Below, piece by piece: positions 16,210 to 23,005 of a DNA stretch of 23,005 nucleotides. Both the position numbers and the translations under genes were made by a program. Origin of the DNA: JBEIJQ01 sp040380145 (lineage in GTDB: Bacteria; Bacteroidota; Bacteroidia; Chitinophagales; Saprospiraceae); NCBI GenBank assembly GCA_040380145.1, contig JBEIJQ010000029.1:1-23005 (forward strand), in the 5' to 3' direction. Each line of letters starts with the position of its first letter. Position 1 is the first letter of the stretch. Under the pieces are notes generated by a model, which saw nothing but the letters and a program-made list of their open reading frames with translations, was not told the DNA's origin and did not search any database.

Positions 16210-17001
16210 ATGAACGAAAATTTGTCATCTTCCAACCGCCTCACCTTGGTCTCCGTTCCTGCCGAGCAAAGAAAACCCCGTTTAAGGGATCTGTTGCGCC
16301 AACTCTTGGGGATGGTTTACCAGCGCCTTAAAATGATTCTGTGGTCCATTGTGAACGCCTTTCGGTACAGTGGAGCATTGCCACCCACGTCCAAATGGAT
16401 TGGCTTGGCTCTGTTGGCGCTGTTGCTGCTCAACGCAGATTTCGACTATGCTTTCCGATTCGAAGATCGGCACGGCGGTACAGGCCTCGGTTATCCGGTC
16501 GCGCAGTCCGCCGGCTTTGAAAACAGTGAATTTGCACCGGCCGATCCGCAATCGCTCCGAGAAAAAAAGGTGTTGGAATACATTGACCGTTACGCTTCGA
16601 TTGCCATCGGAGAAATGCAGCGCACCGGCGTGCCGGCCAGCATTACCTTGGCACAGGCCATCATCGAGAGCCGCTCCGGAGAGAGTAGGTTGGCTGCGGA
16701 GATCAACAACCACTTCGGTATCAAATGTTTTTCCAAAACCTGCAAAAAAGGCCACTGCAGAAATTTTTCCGACGACCACCACAAAGACTTTTTCCGACGG
16801 TTCGCGTCGGTGGAAGATTCCTACCGGGCACACAGCGAAGTGGTCCTGAATCCGCGCTACACAAGTCTATTGCGGGGCCGAAAAGACCACGCCTCTTGGG
16901 CCCGGGCCTTGGAGGCGGGCGGCTATGCAACGGGATCCCGCTACGCTGAAAAACTCTGCTCTGTCATCGCCCGGTATCGACTTGCACGTTTCGACCGCTG
17001 A
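16210..17001 (+). CDS. Membrane-anchored glucosaminidase-domain protein (GH73-like peptidoglycan hydrolase)
   Basis: A 263-residue protein and the only plus-strand gene in the window. A basic N-terminal region (residues 1-62) precedes one hydrophobic segment (about 62-75, WIGLALLALLLL), which suggests an inner-membrane anchor with the enzyme domain outside. Residues about 120-255 match the mannosyl-glycoprotein endo-beta-N-acetylglucosaminidase family: GVPASITLAQAIIES, with the Glu of IIES as the expected acid, then NNHFGIKC and ASVEDSYRAHSEVV, ending with WARALEAGGYATGSRYAEKL. Three cysteines (CFSKTCKKGHC) sit where relatives have a short insertion. It probably cleaves glycan strands of peptidoglycan. 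In-frame ATGs exist at 16120, 16189 and 16210. The first two lie in the operator and promoter region, so 16210 is preferred, with 16189 the alternative. It is divergent from the S24 repressor. Confidence 0.85.
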   Translation: MNENLSSSNRLTLVSVPAEQRKPRLRDLLRQLLGMVYQRLKMILWSIVNAFRYSGALPPTSKWIGLALLALLLLNADFDYAFRFEDRHGGTGLGYPVAQSAGFENSEFAPADPQSLREKKVLEYIDRYASIAIGEMQRTGVPASITLAQAIIESRSGESRLAAEINNHFGIKCFSKTCKKGHCRNFSDDHHKDFFRRFASVEDSYRAHSEVVLNPRYTSLLRGRKDHASWARALEAGGYATGSRYAEKLCSVIARYRLARFDR

Positions 17002-17139
17002 TGTCCCCAAAGGAGCCGTTCGACCGGAATGAAATTTTTTCCTGACGCCCAAATTGTCACTGGCAGTATTCGACTTCCACACCAATGCTCTCCCGGTATT
17101 TGCTAGCAAGCCGCCGAACAAGAATTTTTCTCCAAACCA

Positions 17140-17156
17140 ATTTTTTTCCAAAAAAT
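17140..17156. terminator. Weak A/T hairpin between the convergent glucosaminidase and helicase genes
   Basis: ATTTTTT-TCC-AAAAAAT is a perfect 7-bp inverted repeat that starts within the TGA stop of the helicase gene. It resembles the A/T hairpins after the aminopeptidase gene. The rest of the 154-nt convergent gap (17002-17155) shows no ORF or RNA gene. There is no G/C stem, so terminator function is only a suggestion. Confidence 0.3.
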
Positions 17157-20100
17157 CATTTCACCAACTCTGCCAATCCTCCGCCCTGCCAAAAATGGAC
17201 ATAGGCGGCAAACGGCTTGAAATTCGAGAGGCGCTGCATAGCAAGTCCGATGCGCGGGGCTTCGGCCAAGGCTTTGGCGGCCCATTGGCTTGGGGAAACA
17301 GTCTCGGCAGAATGAAAGACGAGGACCGAACCTTCGGCCGTTTCCCAGACCAGATCCACGGTGGCTTCCAATACCTGGCCGTTGAGGGAGATGCGTACTG
17401 GGTATTTGCGGTGAAGGCGTTGCGGCTGGCCATGGCGTTCCCGCAGAAACTCGCAGAAGGCGTCCGAGTATGCCACCAGTCCCTCCGGATCCCACTCTTT
17501 TTCGTGGTGGAGATCGAGTACCTGACGGGCGATCCTTGTCCGTCGTTCGGCGGGATATCCAGGATCGTCGGCGGCCAAAAATGCGTCCAGCATCGGCCAG
17601 TCGGTTTCGGGTGCATTGCCTCCGTAAGAGGCCGTATTTCCGTTGCGCAACCGTACCGTGACCGCCTGCTGTTCGGGCATGCCCATCATCAACGGCATGT
17701 GTTCGCGGCTTCCAGCTCTGGCCGACAGATAGGGGATAGAATGCTCGTCGGGCGATTCGAGGGCGGCTTCATAGTCCCTCGGAGCCTCGATCGTCTGCGA
17801 CAGGACCGGTATTTCGCGGCCGTTCCACAACCATTGGCATTGCGTGTCGCCGGGGTGAAAGGTCGGTTTGTCTTCGTCGCCGTGCCAAACCCGGTTGAGC
17901 ATACTCAGTGAGCTTTTCTCCATTCCGGGAATTACGAGGTAATCCCGAGCGCGGGTCAGGGCCACATACAGGAGTCGTGAGTCTTCCCTAAGGGCCCTGA
18001 CGTTGCTCTCGGCGTAGAGCGGCAAATTTTTGACGGTTTCGTTCAGGGCAATCCCTTTGGAGAGGTCGGCGTACGGATAGGGCCAATACCGAAGGAGGCG
18101 GCCGGCGAGAGGATTTTTGATGTCGATCTCCTTTTTTTCCTGTTCGATGCTCAGACCAAATACCTTGTTTTTGAGCTTTCCGTCCAAGCCGTGGCACACC
18201 ACCACGCTCCATTCGAGGCCTTTGCTCTTGTGGAAGGTGAGTGTTTGTACGGTGTTTTCGCCAATTTCTTCGCCCAAAAAATCCTCCTCGTTGGCGGCCA
18301 GTTCTTCCAACCACAGCAGCAGGCCGCCCCAGGTGGCCGCATCGTGTCGGCGGTGGCAGGCGTCTTCGTACTGCGACGAAAGGCGTCTGAGTTCGTCGAG
18401 GTTGGCGTGTCGTTGGCCTGCCTTTCCCCATGCAGCCACGAGGCGGCGCAGGTCCAATTTTTCCATGGTCAGGGTCAGCAGTTCGGAAGGCGACATTTCC
18501 CGGACATCCCTGCGCATGTTGTACAAGGCGCCCACGAGGGCGCGTTCGTCGGCCCATACCGACCAATGGGAGGATTCCTTCTCCTCCGATCGGGCTTGTA
18601 GGTAGGCGAGCCGATGGCCCACGATGTCGCCGAGCGGCTGCCCCTCGGCGAGGCGCAGGATTTCGGCAATGGAAATCGAATCGCTCGGACTGAGCAGAAA
18701 GCGCAGACAGGCCAGCGCAAGGGACACTTCGGGCGTGGCCAACAGGCCGGACCGCGACACCGATGCCTCGATGCCGTGGGCGGCCAGAGCATTTGCCACC
18801 TGCTGGCATTCTTTGTTGGTTCGGCACAGCACCGCTACATCGCAAGGGCGGATGGGGCGGGTCCCGCTGACCTCCGAAGTCCGCAGAGGAAGTCCGGATG
18901 CGAGAAGGGCCTTGATTTCGCGGGCCAAGACCAGTTCCAACCAATCGCCGGACGGTTTTCTGCCGGCGCTGTCTGGCTTGAAATACCAATACCTCAGGGC
19001 GGTCTGCATGCCGGGGGCTTCGTTTTTCGCCAGGTTTTTATCGGCCGGTTCCAGTGCGACCATTTCCGTAGGCATATCACAGAACGCCTTGGTAAACAAG
19101 CCGTTTATGCTGTGCACCAGTTCTTCGCGCGAGCGCCAGGATTTTTTCAGGCTTTCGCGTTTTGCTGCACTTTTGATAACTGCCTCCATCAGTTCGGGCG
19201 CAGCGCCCCGGAAACCGTAAATTGACTGCTTGGGGTCTCCCACCCAAATCGCTTGCTGGGTAAGTTCGCTGAGCCGCAGGAAGATCTGGAGTTGGATGGG
19301 GCTTGTGTCTTGGAACTCGTCTACAAGCAGCAGGTCCAGTTCCTCGCGCAGTACCGCCTGCACGCTCGGGTTGTCCAAGAGGCGCTGCAGTAGTACCTCC
19401 ATGTCGGTGTAGTCTATGAGGCCCCTTTTTTTCTTGAACTCATCGTATGCCTGGATTGCAGCTACCGAAAGTTCGAAAGTATGGGTTATGAAATCGGAGA
19501 TGTCTTTTCTGAAAGCGGGCTGGCGGTCGTGTTCCTTGGCGAATTCGACCAATTCCGTCACCAGTTCGCGGCTTTTGGCGCCCACGCCAAGAGTCGCCAT
19601 TTTGCCCCAAATGTGCCATGGCAGTGTTTGTCCTTCGTTCAGCAACCGGAGCGTCCTTCTCAGGTCGTCCAAGGCTCCGAGGGTGGCAGCCGTGGTATCG
19701 GATACGTTCGATTCGATCGCCCTGATCGTATCCCGCAGGAGCTCATCCACTCGGCTCCGGGTATTTTCGCGCGGTGTGTCGTTGGGCTCTGGCAGCAGTG
19801 CAAAGAAAGAATCCAGCGAATACGCCAAGCTCCGGCGCAACGCGTCGGTGTCGAAATTGTTGGTGCGAGCCACCTCCGTGATCTCCTTGACCGTTTTTCG
19901 CCAGTCCTCCGGGGGCCTTTTTTTCAAAAGTCCGAGCCGCTCGCTGAGCAAGTCCATTTCGTCTATCAGCTCAGGCGACATGACCGAGGAGAGCGAAAGG
20001 TTGAAAAAGCGCTGTTGGTCTTCTGCGGCCATGATCTCGACTTCGGGCGACACGCCGATCTCGAACGCGAAGCGCTTCAGCAATTTGGCGCCAATACTGT

Positions 20101-20350
20101 GCACGGTGCCGATCATCGCGTGCGCCAATTCGTCGGCCTCACGGGTGAGGCCCTTTTCCAAAAGTCCGATACGAACCCGCTCTTCCAGTTCGGCCGCGGC
20201 CATGGTGGTGAAGGTAGTGGCCATCAGACCGCTCGCCCGAACAGGGGCCTGACTGCCGTCCGGGCCCGGACATAGCAATGCGACCATTTCTTGTGTCAGC
20301 GCATGGGTCTTGCCGCTGCCGGCTCCCGCGGAAATCACTTTCAAATGCAT
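17156..20350 (-). CDS. AddA/RecB-like UvrD-family (SF1) helicase with degenerate C-terminal nuclease domain
   Basis: A 1,064-residue ATP-dependent DNA helicase, probably the large subunit of an AddAB-type double-strand-break repair complex. Motifs in order: Walker A AGAGSGKTH (K14); Ia TTFTTMAAAELEERVR; II LLVDEFQDTSP (D344-E345); III WVGDPKQSIYGFRGA; IV KSWRSREELV; V LTFHKSKGLEWSVVVCHG (about 700); VI LLYVALTRARDYLVI (about 793). The C-terminal portion (about 900-1064) aligns by eye with the RecB-family nuclease of AddA. It keeps the first aspartate (ATVDLVWE), but the expected DYK reads FHS in VLVFHSAE (about 1010-1014), so nuclease activity is probably lost. No AddB-type partner is in the window. 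ATG at 20350 puts Walker A at the usual distance from the N terminus. A -7 box lies 17 nt upstream. Confidence 0.88.
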   Translation of the reverse strand: MHLKVISAGAGSGKTHALTQEMVALLCPGPDGSQAPVRASGLMATTFTTMAAAELEERVRIGLLEKGLTREADELAHAMIGTVHSIGAKLLKRFAFEIGVSPEVEIMAAEDQQRFFNLSLSSVMSPELIDEMDLLSERLGLLKKRPPEDWRKTVKEITEVARTNNFDTDALRRSLAYSLDSFFALLPEPNDTPRENTRSRVDELLRDTIRAIESNVSDTTAATLGALDDLRRTLRLLNEGQTLPWHIWGKMATLGVGAKSRELVTELVEFAKEHDRQPAFRKDISDFITHTFELSVAAIQAYDEFKKKRGLIDYTDMEVLLQRLLDNPSVQAVLREELDLLLVDEFQDTSPIQLQIFLRLSELTQQAIWVGDPKQSIYGFRGAAPELMEAVIKSAAKRESLKKSWRSREELVHSINGLFTKAFCDMPTEMVALEPADKNLAKNEAPGMQTALRYWYFKPDSAGRKPSGDWLELVLAREIKALLASGLPLRTSEVSGTRPIRPCDVAVLCRTNKECQQVANALAAHGIEASVSRSGLLATPEVSLALACLRFLLSPSDSISIAEILRLAEGQPLGDIVGHRLAYLQARSEEKESSHWSVWADERALVGALYNMRRDVREMSPSELLTLTMEKLDLRRLVAAWGKAGQRHANLDELRRLSSQYEDACHRRHDAATWGGLLLWLEELAANEEDFLGEEIGENTVQTLTFHKSKGLEWSVVVCHGLDGKLKNKVFGLSIEQEKKEIDIKNPLAGRLLRYWPYPYADLSKGIALNETVKNLPLYAESNVRALREDSRLLYVALTRARDYLVIPGMEKSSLSMLNRVWHGDEDKPTFHPGDTQCQWLWNGREIPVLSQTIEAPRDYEAALESPDEHSIPYLSARAGSREHMPLMMGMPEQQAVTVRLRNGNTASYGGNAPETDWPMLDAFLAADDPGYPAERRTRIARQVLDLHHEKEWDPEGLVAYSDAFCEFLRERHGQPQRLHRKYPVRISLNGQVLEATVDLVWETAEGSVLVFHSAETVSPSQWAAKALAEAPRIGLAMQRLSNFKPFAAYVHFWQGGGLAELVK

Positions 20351-20357
20351 AAAAAGA

Positions 20358-20377
20358 GGTTATGGGCAAAGATAACC
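20358..20377 (-). promoter_or_regulatory. -7 promoter element of the helicase gene inside a short inverted repeat
   Basis: On the minus strand TATCTTTG (20374-20367) is a perfect TAnnTTTG box 17 nt from the start codon. It is enclosed by GGTTAT and ATAACC, exact inverted copies (20358-20363 and 20372-20377). No TTTG occurs at the standard 19-nt spacing. An ATTTTGTCA lies 12 nt upstream of the box, and a similar word lies 11 nt upstream of the -7 box before the DUF3098 gene. Confidence 0.5.
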
Positions 20378-20530
20378 CCGCTTTGACAAAATTTCCCATT
20401 TGCCGGAGGCCCTTTATGTGGTCCAGCTCATGTCACCTGATATCGATCTAATGGGTTGCTGCTTGTCCCCGGAATCGTCGTTGCGATTCGATTGACCGGC
20501 AATATTGAAAATGTGCTCGTAAACGATTTT
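20378..20530. other. Intergenic gap between the helicase promoter and uppP
   Basis: No ORF with family resemblance and no RNA gene is seen. There is one small perfect hairpin, GAATCG-TCGTTG-CGATTC (20472-20489), about 42 nt downstream of the uppP stop on its strand, but it is not followed by a T-run. It could be a weak terminator or mRNA end for uppP. Confidence 0.4.
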
Positions 20531-21355
20531 TCACATCCGGCCCATCCAAACCAGAGCCAGCACCACCGTGCCCAGACCGATGCGATACCAGCCGAAGGGA
20601 GAAAAATTGTTGTGCTGGATGAATCGCATAAAGACCGATATCACCAACCAAGCGGAGATGAATGCCACCAAAAAGCCGACCCCGAGCGCCGTCCACTGCT
20701 CGGTATTCAGTACAAGTCCGGACTTGAGCAGCTTGTAGGTCTTGAAAACCGATGCGCCCATGATGGTGGGAATCGCCAAAAAGAAGGAAAATTCGGCCGC
20801 CGTATAGCGGTTGGTGCCCAGCAGCATCCCGCCGATGATCGTGGCCGCTGAACGGGAGGTGCCCGGGATCATCGCCAAGCATTGTATCAGGCCAATAAAA
20901 AAGGCCGTGCTCCAGGGCATTTCTTCGATGGATTCAATCCTTGATTTGCTTTTGCGGCTTTCCAAGGCCAGCAACAGGAAACCGCCCAGGATCAGTGCCA
21001 CGGATACTGGCACCGGAAAAAGCAGGTATTTCTCGATGTAGTCGTCGAACAAGACCCCGAGCACCGCCGCGGGCAAAAAAGCAAGGATCGTTTTGGCCCA
21101 ACGCATCCAAATCACTTGTTGGCGTTCACGGTCGATTCCCGGCGAAAAGGGGAAAAGCCGCTTCCAAAAATACACGACCACCGACAAAATGGCGCCGCCC
21201 TGTACTATGATGTCGAACGCTTTCCAAAATGGGTCGTTTTCGTCTATCCCCAAGAAACTGTTAGCCAAAATCAGGTGACCGGTGGACGAAACCGGCAGAA
21301 ACTCCGTCAACCCCTCTACGATACCCAGGACGATGGCCAGCAAAAGCTCTGTCAT
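20531..21355 (-). CDS. uppP: Undecaprenyl-diphosphate phosphatase
   Basis: A 274-residue polytopic inner-membrane enzyme (BacA/UppP family) of typical length. It removes a phosphate from undecaprenyl diphosphate so the lipid carrier can be reused in peptidoglycan and glycan synthesis, and it is linked to bacitracin tolerance. The N-terminal motif E14-GLT-E18-FLPVSSTGH27 and the later PGTSRSAAT supply the acidic pair, the Ser/His and the Arg known to be essential in this family. Seven or eight hydrophobic segments follow the family pattern, with a charged loop (ESRKSKSRIESIEE) in the middle. Its ATG overlaps the TGA of the upstream DUF3098 gene (ATGA), which implies translational coupling. Confidence 0.97.
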   Translation of the reverse strand: MTELLLAIVLGIVEGLTEFLPVSSTGHLILANSFLGIDENDPFWKAFDIIVQGGAILSVVVYFWKRLFPFSPGIDRERQQVIWMRWAKTILAFLPAAVLGVLFDDYIEKYLLFPVPVSVALILGGFLLLALESRKSKSRIESIEEMPWSTAFFIGLIQCLAMIPGTSRSAATIIGGMLLGTNRYTAAEFSFFLAIPTIMGASVFKTYKLLKSGLVLNTEQWTALGVGFLVAFISAWLVISVFMRFIQHNNFSPFGWYRIGLGTVVLALVWMGRM

Positions 21356-21783
21356 TCCTTGGTCTCTTGTTGGGGGACACGGAAAAAGATGCCGTAAATC
21401 ACCACGCCGATGCCGCTCAACACCACGATGGGCGACAACGTGGTCCGTTGGAAACTATAGATCTTGGATTCGTCCCATTCGTTGGGGTTGTCCATACCAC
21501 CACCCGACATCAAAAAGAACCCGGCAACGATCAGGAAAATGCCCATCGCGAAAAACAGATAGTTTTTGTTGTCGAAGAGCAGGGCGTCGTGCACGGCGGC
21601 GGGCGTCGGCGGGACGGCGCCTGGACGGCGGCTCCCACGGGGCTGTGCCATGGTGGGCAAGTCGGGAGGCGGAACCGGCGTGCCAGCGGGACGTCGACTT
21701 ACGCGGGTTTGCGCCATTTGAGGGTCAATCGGTGAAGGTGGGGGCGTGGGGCCGCGTTTGGTGGGCTTGTTATCCTTGGACAT
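21352..21783 (-). CDS. DUF3098 family membrane protein with duplicated Pro/Arg-rich N-terminal motif
   Basis: A 143-residue protein. The C-terminal half (about 68-135) matches the DUF3098 family of Bacteroidota: FDNKNYLFFAMGIFLIVAGFFLMSGGG, a short polar segment (DNPNEWDESKIYSFQRTTLSP), then a second hydrophobic helix, giving two membrane segments. Its function is unknown. The N-terminal 65 residues are Pro/Arg-rich, probably disordered, and contain two copies of MAQ-x-R-x-SRRP (residues 23 and 45), each followed within a few residues by VPP. Family members usually sit beside uppP, as here with a 4-nt overlap, so a role in envelope or cell-wall metabolism is inferred from context. The start at 21783 follows a -7 box by about 52 nt. 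M23 and M45 are possible internal starts but would give less leader coherence. Confidence 0.85.
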   Translation of the reverse strand: MSKDNKPTKRGPTPPPSPIDPQMAQTRVSRRPAGTPVPPPDLPTMAQPRGSRRPGAVPPTPAAVHDALLFDNKNYLFFAMGIFLIVAGFFLMSGGGMDNPNEWDESKIYSFQRTTLSPIVVLSGIGVVIYGIFFRVPQQETKE

Positions 21784-21835
21784 AAAATTCGATGGATGGA
21801 CTGGGAATGTGCAATCAAGGGCTATTGGGCCGGCG

Positions 21836-21843
21836 CAAATATA
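21836..21843 (-). promoter_or_regulatory. -7 promoter element of the DUF3098-uppP unit
   Basis: On the minus strand, TATATTTG is a perfect TAnnTTTG match in the 109-nt gap after the S41 protease gene. The predicted leader is about 46 nt. The standard -33 TTTG is not at 19 nt; a TTTTGTCA lies 11 nt upstream. It indicates that this pair can be transcribed separately from the protease gene. Confidence 0.5.
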
Positions 21844-21892
21844 TACAATCCTGACAAAATACCGGGCTTCTGAGGATCCATGCGGCCGATCA

Positions 21893-23005
21893 TCAATTTT
21901 TGCGGTTCAGGATGCGCCGGTAGGCGGCCGGATCGTTGAGTATGCGCAGGGCTTCCGTGAGTTGGGGATCGTGGCGCAGGCCGAACAGATACCGGCCCTT
22001 TTGGGGATAGTGCCTTTCGATGATTTCTTGGGCCAACAGTCTTTTGATGCTTTCTTTTTGTCGCTGGAGGTCGTTTTGGCGGTCGGCGGAGTAGGACTTG
22101 CGGAGCGTGGCCAATTCGTCGGCCAAACCGTCGTATAGGCCTTCTTCGCGGGCCTTGGCTTCCAAATCGCGCAGGCTGGCATCGGTGGCGTTTTCAAAGG
22201 TATAGTTGCGGCTGCGGACAAAGGCCGTGAACCGGTCAAAAAGGGCGTCGTCCACGGCGAAGGTCTGAGGATCGAGCGGCACCGGCTGGCCGATGAGGTG
22301 CTCGGTGACGAAATCGAACAGCAGGTATTTCTTTTCGAGGTCGCGCACGATGGGCGCAAGTTCGTGCCCGGTGACGGCCACGTCCGGTTGGATGCCCCCG
22401 CCGTCGAGCACTTGGCGGCCGTTGTCGGTGCGAAAGTACGTGCGCAGGGAATCGGGGATGGCCACTGGCAGCCCGTTTCGGTAGCGCGAGGCCTGTATGC
22501 ATCGGCCGCTGGGCGTGTAGTACTTTGCCGTGGTGACACGCAGACGGGCGTTGTAAGAAAGTTCAAAAGTGTTCTGTACCAAGCCTTTTCCAAAAGAAGA
22601 TGTGCCCACCACCACGCCACGGTCGTGGTCTTGGATGGCGCCTGCCACGATTTCGGAAGCTGAGGCCGAGTTGTGGTCGATCAAGATGGCCAAGGGTTTT
22701 TCGCTTTCGACGGGTTGTTTGTTGGTTTCGTAACTTTCGTCCCAATCGTGGTTTTGTCCGCGCAGCTTGGTGACTGACGTATTTTTGGGCAAAAACAGAT
22801 TGGCCACTTGGATGGCTTCGTTGAGCAGGCCGCCCGTATTGCCCCGCAGGTCGAGCACGATGCTGCGGACAGATGCGTCCGCCTGCAGTTGCCGGAGCGC
22901 TTTGGAGAGGTTGTCGCCCGCGTTTTCGGTGAAAGTGCTCAGTGCGAGGTAGGCCGTGCCGTTGTCGAGCAGGGAGGCATATGGCACGTTGGGAACCTTG
23001 ATCTC
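21893..23005 (-). CDS. S41 family carboxyl-terminal processing protease (CtpA/Prc-like), N terminus outside the window
   Basis: The last 370 residues are visible; the frame is open through the right edge. The visible part starts just after the expected PDZ domain and covers the S41 catalytic core: LRGNTGGLLNEAIQVANLFL, then ILIDHNSASASEIVAGA, then GVVVGTSSFGKGLVQ. The second Ser of SASASE and the Lys of FGKG are 25 residues apart, and an Asp (QDH) lies between them. This is the same spacing as the Ser-Asp-Lys set of E. coli Prc. GRCIQASRYRNGLP and GGGIQPDVAV are typical, and a helical C-terminal extension of about 130 residues matches Bacteroidota homologues. The family cleaves C-terminal tails of envelope proteins in the periplasm, so an export signal is expected beyond the edge. 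The gap of 109 nt to the DUF3098 gene contains a separate promoter, so it is probably not part of that unit. Confidence 0.93.
   Translation of the reverse strand, partial: EIKVPNVPYASLLDNGTAYLALSTFTENAGDNLSKALRQLQADASVRSIVLDLRGNTGGLLNEAIQVANLFLPKNTSVTKLRGQNHDWDESYETNKQPVESEKPLAILIDHNSASASEIVAGAIQDHDRGVVVGTSSFGKGLVQNTFELSYNARLRVTTAKYYTPSGRCIQASRYRNGLPVAIPDSLRTYFRTDNGRQVLDGGGIQPDVAVTGHELAPIVRDLEKKYLLFDFVTEHLIGQPVPLDPQTFAVDDALFDRFTAFVRSRNYTFENATDASLRDLEAKAREEGLYDGLADELATLRKSYSADRQNDLQRQKESIKRLLAQEIIERHYPQKGRYLFGLRHDPQLTEALRILNDPAAYRRILNRKN

Noticed and set aside
16083..16244. Extended start of the S24 repressor at 16244
   Set aside because: The added residues overlap the start of the divergent gene and the shared control region. 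The family begins near MSDFSKNT at 16082.
20448..20882. Minus-strand frame of 144 codons overlapping the end of uppP
   Set aside because: It is a shadow in another frame over uppP and the gap. It has no family resemblance.

Overview
The window looks like a chromosomal segment of a Bacteroidota bacterium, most likely of the Saprospiria/Saprospiraceae type. The evidence is: a giant secreted protein built from choice-of-anchor L, P-domain, Ig/PKD-like and SprB-type modules; a DUF3098-uppP gene pair; S24-type XRE regulators and A2M proteins of the Bacteroidota style; promoters matching the Bacteroidota consensus (TTTG, about 19 nt, TAnnTTTG); and few Shine-Dalgarno sequences. Coding DNA is G+C-rich and the gaps are A/T-rich. 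I see no tRNA, rRNA, CRISPR array, insertion sequence or phage gene. Every gene but one is on the minus strand.

Layout from left to right. (1) Positions 1-6224 (-): a giant modular surface or secreted protein whose C terminus lies beyond the left edge. It has its own textbook Bacteroidota promoter. (2) Positions 6499-15240 (-): a tight three-gene transcription unit, read right to left. It encodes an alpha-2-macroglobulin-like protein with a thioester motif, an astacin-type metalloprotease lipoprotein with four hemopexin repeats, and an M17 leucyl aminopeptidase. Gaps are 10 and 17 nt, there is a -7 box upstream of the first gene, and an A/T-rich hairpin plus T-run follows the last. (3) Positions 15366-17001: a divergent pair, an XRE/S24 peptidase-type repressor (-) and a membrane-anchored glucosaminidase-domain protein (+). 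An inverted-repeat operator candidate lies between them. (4) Positions 17156-20350 (-): an AddA/RecB-like UvrD-family helicase whose C-terminal nuclease domain appears to have lost catalytic residues. (5) Positions 20531-21783 (-): uppP (undecaprenyl-diphosphate phosphatase) preceded by a DUF3098 membrane protein, overlapping by ATGA. (6) Positions 21893-23005 (-): the C-terminal part of an S41 carboxyl-terminal processing protease, cut by the right edge.

Most of the window concerns the cell envelope: a surface protein, a protease/protease-trap/aminopeptidase cluster, a peptidoglycan hydrolase, lipid-carrier recycling and a periplasmic processing protease. The helicase is the exception. The most distinctive item is the macroglobulin-astacin/hemopexin-aminopeptidase operon, which pairs a putative protease trap with a vertebrate-MMP-like protease. 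The giant gene is easy to miss because its frame has no stop in the window, while other frames contain long spurious ORFs.
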